Source: Butyrivibrio sp. (GTDB lineage: Bacteria; Bacillota; Clostridia; Lachnospirales; Lachnospiraceae). Taken from it: a stretch of DNA of 50,394 bases. Below, piece after piece: positions 1 through 6,988 of the stretch (positions within the stretch are counted from its first letter, which is position 1; each line of letters opens with the position of its first letter). Under the pieces are notes generated by a model. The model was not told the origin of the DNA. It saw only the letters and a list, made by a program, of their open reading frames with translations, and searched no databases. The translations under genes were made by a program, and so were the position numbers. The DNA is taken from the NCBI GenBank assembly GCA_024688095.1, contig JAILEJ010000175.1:1-50394 (forward strand), read 5' to 3'.

Positions 1-169
1 GCATTCATTTGAAGAGGCGGTAAACAGAGGAATTATAGATGGCGATTGTAAGGCTGGAGCAGTTATTACAAGGCAGGACTGTTATGCTGGTCTTGTAAGG
101 CTTATGGAACTTCTTGGCGTTCAGAATGAAGCTCTGCCGGGGGATGTTGAAGCACATCCGGTTGGATAA
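1..169 (+). CDS. 3' end of an unidentified gene
   Basis: Reading frame 2 is open from the window edge to a TAA at 167-169 and gives about 55 residues. The stretch around GIIDGDCKAGAVITRQD, followed by a leucine-rich helix, loosely resembles the short GxxDG...xITRxx repeat seen at the C-termini of some cell-wall lytic or surface-layer proteins. That is only a resemblance. The upstream part is outside the window, so no function is assigned. Codon use is like that of the neighbours, and the next gene starts 70 bases downstream on the same strand. Confidence 0.45.
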   Translation, partial: HSFEEAVNRGIIDGDCKAGAVITRQDCYAGLVRLMELLGVQNEALPGDVEAHPVG

Positions 170-238
170 GAAATAAAAGATTTGCGTGACTTTTGGAACG
201 AAGTGACAAAAAGTTATATTTAAAGGATAGAGATAAAT

Positions 239-787
239 ATGAGTAGGATAGCAGTTTTTTTTCCTGGAATAGGGTATCACTGTGATAAACCACTTTTATA
301 TTATGGACGAGATGTTGCTATGGAATGTGGATATCAGGATCAGATAAGAGTTGAATACAGTTATGATGGAGGAAAAATCAGAGGAGATGCTGATAAAATG
401 CTTGAAGCTTTTAATACACTGTATTTAAAGGCTAGTAAGCAGTTGGATGAGATTGATTTTTCTATATATGATGATATATTGTTTGTTTCAAAGAGCATTG
501 GGACAGCAGTTTCGGCTAAATATGCTCAGGAAAAGCATATAGACTGTAAAAATGTTTTATATACTCCGCTGGAGCAGACGTTTGACTTTGAAATAAAAAA
601 TGCAATAGCTTTTACAGGCATGGCAGATCCCTGGGCAAATACAGATATTATTAAAGAAAAGAGTTCGGCAGCAGGAATTCCTTTATCCATTTATATGGAG
701 GCAAACCATTCTCTTGAAACTAAGGACACTATAACAAATCTTAAAATAATGATGGATGTTATGGATAAAACAAAAAGATTTATATAA
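239..787 (+). CDS. Small alpha/beta-hydrolase-like protein
   Basis: This 182-residue soluble protein has no signal peptide. A central strand-turn-helix FVSKSIGTAVS puts a Ser (S86) in a SxSxG-type nucleophile elbow. D130 (in GMADPW) and H157 (in EANHSLE) follow at the spacing expected of a Ser-Asp-His triad, so it looks like a compact alpha/beta hydrolase. The early FFPGIGYHCDKPL could supply the oxyanion loop. The substrate is unknown. The ATG at 239 follows AAAGGATAGAG at a normal distance. The gene ends at a bidirectional terminator shared with the convergent membrane-protein gene. Lachnospiraceae genomes carry similar small proteins annotated only as alpha/beta hydrolases. The fold assignment is an inference from motifs. 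Confidence 0.6.
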   Translation: MSRIAVFFPGIGYHCDKPLLYYGRDVAMECGYQDQIRVEYSYDGGKIRGDADKMLEAFNTLYLKASKQLDEIDFSIYDDILFVSKSIGTAVSAKYAQEKHIDCKNVLYTPLEQTFDFEIKNAIAFTGMADPWANTDIIKEKSSAAGIPLSIYMEANHSLETKDTITNLKIMMDVMDKTKRFI

Positions 788-799
788 ACGATTGTAATA

Positions 800-845
800 A
801 AAAAGAACCGCAAAATACCAGTTCAGGCATTTTGTGGTTCTTTTT
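800..845. terminator. Bidirectional intrinsic terminator
   Basis: The arms AAAGAACCGCAAAAT and ATTTTGTGGTTCTTT form a 15-bp stem (one C-A mismatch) with A/T runs on both sides. It serves the convergent genes ending at 787 (+) and 823 (-). The minus-strand gene's stop codon lies in the loop, so one arm of the hairpin is coding sequence for its last residues. Confidence 0.8.
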
Positions 846-2007
846 CCATATTTGTAAGATTTGTCTCATAATTCAATTTCTGGGCAAGATATAATATACC
901 AGCAATTTTTTGAATATCGTTGTTTTTATAGGATAGTCTCAACTCTTTGTCGATTTTCCTTTTACATAAACTATCCGGCATGGTTACTAGTAAATCTGAA
1001 GCCTGGAAGAAATAGGCTCTGTCAGGTCTTCCCAGACAGCTAAAAAGAAAATCGATTCCAGCAGTTTGTTTTTCTATAGGAAGAGCTTTGATAAGCTCTA
1101 TTCCATTGCAGACACAGTATTCATTACTATATTCATCGAGGATCATATATTTTGAAAGTTCATTCTGATTGTTCTTGACACTGCGTATTATTTTTTTCAT
1201 TTCTTTATCTGATAAGACTCTTCCAAAAATGGATTTATCTGAGAAATATCCGATTTTTTTGGAAATTTCTTTTTCCCATAAGTAACGGATTTTGCCCCAG
1301 TCAGCTTTGTCAAGTTCGTTTATTGGTCTTGAAAGAGCCTTTTGGAATGCCTGTTTGGTGTTATAGGGAAGCGGATTATAATTATAACCACGTTCTTTAA
1401 AAAACTTTTTTAGATCAGAATGTGCATCATCGGGTATATAGCCGTCATTTGGAAAGATTTTTATAGTTGAACCATCTATGGTATTTATTTCAGAGGAATA
1501 TGTTATTCCGCATATGAAATCAAGAGGGAGATAGGTATCCATAATGAGCAGCCAGTTACCGCTTTCGCTGATTTTTATATTTTTTGATCTGCTGCCATCC
1601 CTGTATATATATTTATGAAAGGTCTCGTTTTTGATAAAATCGTTTATCTGTTTTTCGCCAAATAGTTTTCCAAAATGTGGTGTCATCTGATATATAGGGG
1701 ATTTGTCAGAATCGGAAAGTCTTCTTATGGTACGGATTTTATGTTTTAATCTGGCGAAGGGAGTATTGGTCAGAAAATATACAAAAAGTATTATCAGTGC
1801 AAAAAATAGAATCAGAGAAGCAACAAGTGTAAGTGTAGAATTGTGAAATCTTTCATCTAAATAATAAATAGAGACTCCCACAATTACTCCTATAGCAACA
1901 AATAAAACCGCATATATTGATATGATTAGAAAAAAATAAAGGATTATACCAATTATTTTTACAAATATATTATGGTGATTTATTAGCTTGTCGATTAAAT
2001 TAAACAT
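823..2007 (-). CDS. Membrane-anchored protein of unknown function
   Basis: This 394-residue protein was not recognised. The N-terminus holds hydrophobic segments at about residues 15-48 (one long or two close helices) and 60-82. They are followed by a basic stop-transfer region (RLKHKIRTIRRL) and then a soluble part of about 300 residues, predicted to be cytoplasmic by the positive-inside rule. The soluble part has no motif I can name; it is rich in Lys, Asp and aromatic residues. The gene stands alone on the minus strand between a shared terminator and the tRNA-Trp gene. The start at 2007 is preceded on the minus strand by AAAGGAT. It could be a sensor or an envelope accessory protein, but nothing in the sequence decides this. 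Confidence 0.6.
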   Translation of the reverse strand: MFNLIDKLINHHNIFVKIIGIILYFFLIISIYAVLFVAIGVIVGVSIYYLDERFHNSTLTLVASLILFFALIILFVYFLTNTPFARLKHKIRTIRRLSDSDKSPIYQMTPHFGKLFGEKQINDFIKNETFHKYIYRDGSRSKNIKISESGNWLLIMDTYLPLDFICGITYSSEINTIDGSTIKIFPNDGYIPDDAHSDLKKFFKERGYNYNPLPYNTKQAFQKALSRPINELDKADWGKIRYLWEKEISKKIGYFSDKSIFGRVLSDKEMKKIIRSVKNNQNELSKYMILDEYSNEYCVCNGIELIKALPIEKQTAGIDFLFSCLGRPDRAYFFQASDLLVTMPDSLCKRKIDKELRLSYKNNDIQKIAGILYLAQKLNYETNLTNMEKEPQNA

Positions 2008-2048
2008 AAAAATCCTTTATCTATCATATTTAAAGTATTTACAGGTAC

Positions 2049-2084
2049 AAAAAAAGCGTAAATCCAAATTGTGGATCTACGCTT
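2049..2084 (-). terminator. Terminator of tRNA-Trp
   Basis: On the minus strand AAGCGTAGATCC and GGATTTACGCTT form a 12-bp stem with one mismatch and a 7-nt loop, followed by seven T. It lies just downstream of the tRNA 3' end. Confidence 0.85.
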
Positions 2085-2086
2085 GA

Positions 2087-2158
2087 CAGGGGACGAGAGA
2101 TTCGAACTCCCATGAACGGTTTTGGAGACCGTCATACTAGCCATTGTATGAGTCCCCT
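2087..2158 (-). tRNA. tRNA-Trp (anticodon CCA)
   Basis: A 72-nt cloverleaf reads on the minus strand. The acceptor stem is AGGGGAC/GTCCCCT with discriminator G. The D arm is ATAC...GTAT, the anticodon arm is ACGGT-CTCCAAA-ACCGT, and the T arm has the TTCGAAT loop. CCA is the tryptophan anticodon. The 3' CCA tail is not encoded (TCA follows the discriminator base). It has its own promoter and terminator. Confidence 0.95.
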
Positions 2159-2178
2159 CTGTCTGCTCAACGAGTTGT

Positions 2179-2208
2179 ATTATAGCATAGTTAGTTTTAG
2201 TTTAGCAA
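2179..2208 (-). promoter_or_regulatory. Promoter of tRNA-Trp
   Basis: On the minus strand TTGCTA (2203-2208) and a perfect TATAAT (2179-2184) are separated by 18 bp. The -10 ends 20 bases upstream of the mature tRNA 5' end. Seen by inspection only. Confidence 0.7.
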
Positions 2209-2239
2209 TACATTTTTTAAAAAAAATTATATTATTTTA

Positions 2240-2268
2240 TGGAAACGTTTCCGGTAATGATGTATAGT
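2240..2268 (+). promoter_or_regulatory. Promoter with LacI-type palindromic operator
   Basis: A perfect 12-bp palindrome GGAAACGTTTCC (2241-2252), with the central CG typical of LacI/GalR-family operators and cre sites, covers the probable -35 position. TATAGT at 2263-2268 is a plausible -10. The site departs from the strict CcpA cre consensus at three positions, so a dedicated MalR-like repressor is at least as likely. The glucosidase gene starts 54 bases downstream. The rest of the interval 2008-2322 holds only tRNA-Trp with its promoter and terminator. Confidence 0.55.
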
Positions 2269-2322
2269 GTATTTAGGTATTTTTAATCAAATAAAAAGGG
2301 AGTTATTTGGAAAGAAGGGGCT

Positions 2323-4101
2323 ATGAAAAAGAAGAATACGTTACTTATTGCAATTGCGGCAGTTTTTATGATGGCTGCGTGTGGAAAAGAGCAGACAACA
2401 GAAAAGAGCAGTGAAGAGGATCAGCATATTGAGAAAGATGCAGGAGTAAGTACTGATAATCAACAAAATGAAGAAGCTGATGGAAGTGATTTTGGGAATT
2501 CACAGGATACTGGTATAACAGAATCCGAAAATAAGCTGTCTCAGATGCAGGAAATAAATGATGTTGCAGAGCTAAATGTAATTGATGACAAATACAGAAC
2601 CTGCTATGAAGTATTTGTATATTCATTTTGCGATAGTGATGGTGATGGAATAGGAGATATTGAGGGACTTATTTCAAAACTTGATTATATTAATGATGGG
2701 GATGATTCTACAAATACTGATCTTGGTTTTAATGAAATATGGCTTATGCCGGTATGTCCATCTACTACTTATCATAAATATGATGTTACAGATTATATGG
2801 ATATTGATCCGGAATATGGATCACTTGAAGATTTTGACAGACTTATTGAGGAGTGTCATAAAAGGGGAATTAATGTAATCATGGATATGGTTATGAATCA
2901 TTCTTCTGACCAGCATCCATGGTTTATAGAGGCAGCAGAGTATTTAAGGGGATTAGAAGATGGCGAAGAACCTGATGCATCTGTATGTCCTTACGTAGAT
3001 TATTATAATTTTACAAAGGAATCCCAGACAGGCTATGAAAAGCTCGCAGGAACTGACTGGTATTATGAAGCAAGATTCTGGTCAGGAATGCCTGATTTTA
3101 ATCTTGATAATGAAGATGTAAAAGAAGAATTTAAAGATATAGTAGCCTTTTGGACAGACAGAGGTGTTGATGGCTTTAGAATGGATGCAGTGACTTCATA
3201 CTATACAGATAATGATACACAGAATATAGAAACTCTTAAATGGTTTGTAGATATGGCAAGAGAGATTGATCCTGATGTATATGTTGTTGCAGAAGGCTGG
3301 GATAATATAAAGACTTTTTCAAAGTATTATGAGAGCGGAATTGACAGTATGTTCAACTTTGACTATACAGGTAGTGAAGGAAAGATAGCCAAGCTTGCAA
3401 GGGGTAAATATTCTGCACTTAATTTTGCCAGGTCACTTATTGATATTGATGAACTGTTTTCTTCATATAATGAAAATTATATAGATGCACCTTTTTATAC
3501 AAACCATGATATGGCAAGAAGCGCAGGCTTTTATAATGGCCCAGATGCAATGGAATGTACAAAGCTTGCAGGAGCACTTAATCTTATGATGAGCGGAAAT
3601 GCATTCGTATATTATGGAGAAGAACTTGGAATGAAGGGTTCTGGCAAAGATGAAAACTATAGGGCTCCTATGCAGTGGGGAGAAAATGATGAAGGAATGT
3701 GTGACGGCCCTGATGCTATGGATGATATAGAAATGACATATGGAAGCTATGAATCACAGGCAGATGATCCATATTCTATTTTTAATTATTATAAAGAAGC
3801 TATAAGAATAAGAAATATGTATCCTGAAATTGCACGAGGAAAGGTCAGTATTATGGATGGACTCTGCGATGATGATATTCTTGCAATAAAGAAAACCTAC
3901 ACTGATGAGGATGGAAACGAGTCTTTTGTATATATTATTTTAAATACTTTGGATGATACTGCAGAAGTTGACCTTACAGGAAGTGAAGGAGAAGGATGTG
4001 GTCTTGGAGCGGTTCTGATTACATCTGAGGGTGAGGTGACTCTTGATGAGAATAAGCTTACACTTCCTTCTAAGGCTATGGCTGTTCTTGCCACTGACTG
4101 A
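2323..4101 (+). CDS. GH13 alpha-glucan hydrolase, lipoprotein
   Basis: This is a secreted alpha-amylase-family enzyme of 592 residues. The signal peptide ends in the lipobox MAAC (C20), so the mature protein is lipid-anchored on the outer face of the membrane. A Ser/Glu/Asp-rich linker (about 21-90) leads into the (beta/alpha)8 barrel. The four GH13 regions are visible: DMVMNH (N192, H193), GFRMDAV with nucleophile D288, VVAEGW with acid/base E324, and TNHD with D396. An SDGDGIGD calcium-type loop lies at 105-112, and a beta-rich domain follows from about 500. It should cut maltodextrins or related alpha-glucans outside the cell; the exact specificity (amylase, oligo-1,6- or neopullulanase-like) cannot be read. 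It is monocistronic with a good ribosome binding site (AAGAAGGGG) and probably sugar-regulated through the upstream palindrome. Confidence 0.9.
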   Translation: MKKKNTLLIAIAAVFMMAACGKEQTTEKSSEEDQHIEKDAGVSTDNQQNEEADGSDFGNSQDTGITESENKLSQMQEINDVAELNVIDDKYRTCYEVFVYSFCDSDGDGIGDIEGLISKLDYINDGDDSTNTDLGFNEIWLMPVCPSTTYHKYDVTDYMDIDPEYGSLEDFDRLIEECHKRGINVIMDMVMNHSSDQHPWFIEAAEYLRGLEDGEEPDASVCPYVDYYNFTKESQTGYEKLAGTDWYYEARFWSGMPDFNLDNEDVKEEFKDIVAFWTDRGVDGFRMDAVTSYYTDNDTQNIETLKWFVDMAREIDPDVYVVAEGWDNIKTFSKYYESGIDSMFNFDYTGSEGKIAKLARGKYSALNFARSLIDIDELFSSYNENYIDAPFYTNHDMARSAGFYNGPDAMECTKLAGALNLMMSGNAFVYYGEELGMKGSGKDENYRAPMQWGENDEGMCDGPDAMDDIEMTYGSYESQADDPYSIFNYYKEAIRIRNMYPEIARGKVSIMDGLCDDDILAIKKTYTDEDGNESFVYIILNTLDDTAEVDLTGSEGEGCGLGAVLITSEGEVTLDENKLTLPSKAMAVLATD

Positions 4102-4160
4102 TAATTTTAGAAAAAGAAGTTCTGATTTTACTGTGGCCTATAAAAATGAGGGATTTAGTA

Positions 4161-4934
4161 ATGAATAAAGAATATAAGAATTATATATTTGATTTGTATG
4201 GAACACTTATAGATATACATACAGATGAAACAAAAAAGAAATTCTGGAAGCAGATTGCGGATATCTATGCGGAAAATGGAGCACTTTATAAGCCAGGTGA
4301 ATTAAGAGAAAAATATATTCAGCTTGTAAAGGAAGAGGAACAGAAGATAACCCTTGAAAAGGGCTACAAATATCCGGAGATAAAGTTAGAAACAGTATTT
4401 GCAAGGTTATTAAAAAAAGACTTTCCGGAGGCGAAAAAAGAGGATATTGAAGTTCTTCAAAACAGCAGACTTGTACAGAATATTGCAGCCTCTTTTAGAA
4501 AATTTTCAAGAACAAAGCTGGAGGTTTATCCATATACAATAGAACTGCTTCAAAGACTGAAGGACGATGGGAAAAAGATCTATCTTCTTTCAAATGCCCA
4601 GCATTTATTTACACTTCCTGAAATGGATAGCTGTGGAATTACTGGATTTTTTGATGGCATATATATATCCTCTTTAAAAGGGATGAAGAAACCTCAACCG
4701 GAATTTATTGAAAGCCTTATTCTGGAATACAACATGAATAAAGCCGAGAGTGTAATGATAGGAAATGATCTTTTTAGTGATATTGGAAGTGCAATGTCAG
4801 CCGGAGTGGATGGGATTTTTTTAAATAATTATAATGATACTCCGGAAAAGATAAAAAAGACCTATAAAGAATTATGCAATAAATATAATTCAGAAAGCAC
4901 AATATATCTTGAGGGAGAAAAAGTTTTGCTATAA
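4161..4934 (+). CDS. HAD-superfamily hydrolase (subfamily IA)
   Basis: This predicted cytosolic phosphatase has 257 residues from the chosen start. Motif I is DLYGTL with nucleophile D11; Tyr stands where many HAD phosphatases have a second Asp, as in 2-haloacid dehalogenases and their relatives. Motif II is LLSNA, motif III the Lys of KKPQPE, and motif IV GNDLFSDIGSA. The helical cap lies at about 20-95. I prefer ATG 4161 to ATG 4146 because GAGGGA sits at the right distance before 4161 and the HAD fold begins directly there. The substrate is unknown. The gene ends at a strong terminator shared with the convergent VanZ-like gene. Confidence 0.85.
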   Translation: MNKEYKNYIFDLYGTLIDIHTDETKKKFWKQIADIYAENGALYKPGELREKYIQLVKEEEQKITLEKGYKYPEIKLETVFARLLKKDFPEAKKEDIEVLQNSRLVQNIAASFRKFSRTKLEVYPYTIELLQRLKDDGKKIYLLSNAQHLFTLPEMDSCGITGFFDGIYISSLKGMKKPQPEFIESLILEYNMNKAESVMIGNDLFSDIGSAMSAGVDGIFLNNYNDTPEKIKKTYKELCNKYNSESTIYLEGEKVLL

Positions 4935-4995
4935 AAAATCCCCGAAATTGGATTCTGCTTGTGATTAAAGCAATAGCCAGTTTCGGGGTGCTTTT
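4933..4995. terminator. Bidirectional intrinsic terminator
   Basis: CCCCGAAATTGG (4940-4951) pairs with CCAGTTTCGGGG (4977-4988) with one mismatch. An A-run lies on the left and a T-rich run on the right. It sits between the convergent HAD and VanZ-like genes. Confidence 0.8.
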
Positions 4996-5580
4996 TTATG
5001 TATGTGAATATTTCCTTTTCCCTTTTTTCTTTATTTTGTCAGAAGAATTGCTTAACGGCTTAAATATTGTCATTCTGCCTGTCCATCCAACTATTCTTGT
5101 TACTATTATTCCGGCAAAGATTCCAATACTGTCAATGGCAACATCTCTTTTGGATGGGGATCTTCCTGAGATAAAGGACTGATGATATTCATCGAGTCCG
5201 GCATAACCCACACAGACTGCTCCGGCTACAAGAACAAGCCAGAAACCTCTTAGGCCATAAACATATAAAGGAAAAGCAACTGATACAGCAAGAAGAAAAT
5301 ATTCTGTAATATGCGCAGCCTTTCTTATGTAAAACTGTGAATTTTGCGACATTATAGATATTTGCTGAAGGCTCCAGCCTTTATCAAGTGCATCATTTGC
5401 AACTGAATATACCTTTACACCAACTGTATAGGACAATGAGCCGCTTTGGTCTGCATCCATCTCAGAAAAGTTAAATATAAGACACATCATTATGATTGCC
5501 GGTATGAAAGACATTGGCTTTAAAACAACGCGCAGTGTCTGTTTTATATACATCCATAAATAATAAAAAAATTTTTTCAT
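4996..5580 (-). CDS. VanZ-like integral membrane protein
   Basis: This 194-residue membrane protein has four hydrophobic segments (about 23-40, 93-112, 113-128 and 147-163). It carries the signature pieces of the VanZ-like family: FSEMDADQSGSLS after the first helix, RKAAHITEYFLL, and the block DEYHQSFISGRSPSKRDVAIDSIG. Family members occur throughout Firmicutes. The founding VanZ gives low-level teicoplanin resistance, but most relatives have no known role and no other van genes lie here. The gene is monocistronic and divergent from the small unknown at 5697. The region between the two holds a palindrome and a -10. Confidence 0.85.
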   Translation of the reverse strand: MKKFFYYLWMYIKQTLRVVLKPMSFIPAIIMMCLIFNFSEMDADQSGSLSYTVGVKVYSVANDALDKGWSLQQISIMSQNSQFYIRKAAHITEYFLLAVSVAFPLYVYGLRGFWLVLVAGAVCVGYAGLDEYHQSFISGRSPSKRDVAIDSIGIFAGIIVTRIVGWTGRMTIFKPLSNSSDKIKKKGKRKYSHT

Positions 5581-5624
5581 ACCAATTAGTTTAACTCAAA
5601 AAGCAATGATAGTAAACTGTACTT

Positions 5625-5646
5625 TTTAACGTTAAATTGTTATAAT
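5625..5646 (+). promoter_or_regulatory. Extended -10 promoter with palindrome
   Basis: TGTTATAAT (5638-5646) is an extended -10 element. Immediately before it is a perfect 12-bp palindrome TTTAACGTTAAA (5625-5636), where the -35/-10 spacer would be, so a bound protein would block this promoter. It reads toward the gene at 5697. No good -35 is visible. Confidence 0.5.
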
Positions 5647-5696
5647 TTACACACAGCTGTTAATTATAACAGATTTGTCTGAAAGGAGATGAGGCT

Positions 5697-6152
5697 ATGG
5701 AAAATGAAGAGATTCGTGAGAATAGTGTTCCTGATATTTTAGAAAGATATACACAGGATGTAATGAGTCTGGTGCCTTATCTGAATTATTTTGAAATGCA
5801 TGTTAATGCGCAGGTTTCACAGACATATAACAATAGTGATATAGCTCATTCAATGCCATTTCCTGTATATGATGCAACGCTTATGGATTTTGTTAAGCAT
5901 GCAGAAAATACTAAAATGATTGATAGAAATTATGTTTATGTATACAGTAGAAACAGAATTCAGACGCCCAAGGATGAACTTATGTTTATTGACGATGCTG
6001 AGATAAAGGATATGGATGATCTTGCAGGTATATTGTCAAAATATATTATCGAAGGCAGAACAAAAGGCGGCGTATGGGCACAGGGTGTTAATAACGGCGT
6101 GTATTACAAACTTATTTCAAAAATGCAAGAACTGATAAAAAAATGGAGCTAA
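5697..6152 (+). CDS. Conserved protein of unknown function
   Basis: This acidic soluble protein has 151 residues and a strong ribosome binding site (GAAAGGAGATGAGG). There is no signal or membrane helix. The C-terminal part, an acidic helix followed by ...IIEGRTKGGVWAQGVNNGVYYKLISKMQEL, faintly recalls the end of DUF6508-type proteins, in which a receptive-or-growing region is followed by an E-G-x-x-x-x-x-L helix. I would not assign the family on that. It is monocistronic, flanked by the divergent VanZ-like gene and a TetR regulator with its own presumed promoter region. Confidence 0.6.
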   Translation: MENEEIRENSVPDILERYTQDVMSLVPYLNYFEMHVNAQVSQTYNNSDIAHSMPFPVYDATLMDFVKHAENTKMIDRNYVYVYSRNRIQTPKDELMFIDDAEIKDMDDLAGILSKYIIEGRTKGGVWAQGVNNGVYYKLISKMQELIKKWS

Positions 6153-6250
6153 ATCCATATAGTATTGACATTTTAAACAAAATTAAAAAAAATTCATACT
6201 AACACTTGTTTACAGAGATTTTTTTGGGTAATATATTTAAGATATATTTG

Positions 6251-6265
6251 GTTACGATATGTAAC
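6251..6265 (+). promoter_or_regulatory. Possible TetR autoregulatory operator
   Basis: A perfect inverted repeat GTTAC-GATAT-GTAAC lies 12 bases before the start codon of the TetR-family gene, just before the ribosome binding site GAGGGG. Size and position fit autoregulation. A TTGACA at 6165-6170 upstream has no well-spaced -10. Confidence 0.45.
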
Positions 6266-6277
6266 TTGAGGGGTGAT

Positions 6278-6880
6278 ATGGGAGATACTACGAAATCTGC
6301 TCAGAAGCGAAAATATATCATAGAAAAGGCCAGAGAGGTATTTGCCTCAAAGGGATATAAGACAGTAACTATGAAAGATATAGTTGATGCCTGCGATATC
6401 AGCAGGGGAGGTCTTTATCTCTACTTTGGAAGCACAGCAGAGATATTCATGGCTGTTCTTAATTCTGAAGTTGATGAGGATGACGATGAGGCAATTGACA
6501 GAGCACTTAAAAATGATGCATCTGCAGGAGATATGCTGGCACTTTTTTTGAAAGAGCAAAAGAAGACAATTCTTAAGAAAAAGAATAATTTGACATTTGC
6601 CACTTATGAGTATTTTTCAGAGAACAGAGTTTCTCCGGCTGATAATCCTATAAGAACACAATTTGAGACAGCAGTCAGAATTGTTGAGAGGCTTATCGAA
6701 AATGGAATGGAAAGTGAAGAGTTTTATTGCGAAGATCCAATGGGATGTGCTCGCAATTTAATGTATGTAATCGAGGGTTTGAAAGTGACAAGTAGTACGA
6801 TGGGAATTACAGAAGAAATGATAGATCGCGAATTGATGTATGTTTTAAAGGGGTTAGTTCCCTATGAAGCTGAATATTAA
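6278..6880 (+). CDS. TetR/AcrR-family transcriptional regulator
   Basis: This DNA-binding repressor has 200 residues from ATG 6278, which follows GAGGGGTGAT; the open frame extends 24 codons upstream without a better signal. The N-terminal helix-turn-helix is clear: KRKYIIEKAREVFASKGY, then TVTMKDIVDACDISRGGLYLYFGS, the TetR signature. The C-terminal helical ligand-binding half is divergent and gives no ligand clue. A small inverted repeat in front suggests autoregulation. It is flanked by unrelated genes (unknown protein, purL) and ends at its own terminator, so its target is not obvious from context. Confidence 0.9.
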   Translation: MGDTTKSAQKRKYIIEKAREVFASKGYKTVTMKDIVDACDISRGGLYLYFGSTAEIFMAVLNSEVDEDDDEAIDRALKNDASAGDMLALFLKEQKKTILKKKNNLTFATYEYFSENRVSPADNPIRTQFETAVRIVERLIENGMESEEFYCEDPMGCARNLMYVIEGLKVTSSTMGITEEMIDRELMYVLKGLVPYEAEY

Positions 6881-6889
6881 TGTTATTTA

Positions 6890-6926
6890 AAGGTACTTCT
6901 ATTAATTGTTGAAGTGCCTTTTTTTT
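6890..6926 (+). terminator. Terminator of the TetR gene
   Basis: AAGGTACTTC pairs with GAAGTGCCTT (one G-U pair) across an 11-nt loop and is followed by eight T. Confidence 0.85.
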
Positions 6927-6927
6927 A

Positions 6928-6952
6928 GGATATTCAGGATATTTGAATATCC
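6928..6952 (+). repeat. Perfect inverted repeat before purL
   Basis: GGATATTCA and TGAATATCC are perfect 9-bp arms around a 7-nt spacer, 36 bases upstream of the purL start. It has no T-run, so it is not a terminator. It could be an operator or a leader-RNA hairpin. No purine riboswitch and no PurBox pair is visible in this short leader. Confidence 0.5.
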
Positions 6953-6988
6953 AGGCATATAAAGCAAGGAGAAAGCAAAGGAGATATT

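Noticed and set aside
2241..2252. Classical CcpA cre site before the glucosidase
   Set aside because: The palindrome misses three defined positions of the consensus TGWNANCGNTNWCA; kept only as a LacI-type operator.
4996..5580. Glycopeptide resistance locus
   Set aside because: A VanZ-like protein alone is not evidence for resistance; no vanA/H/X/R/S genes are near.
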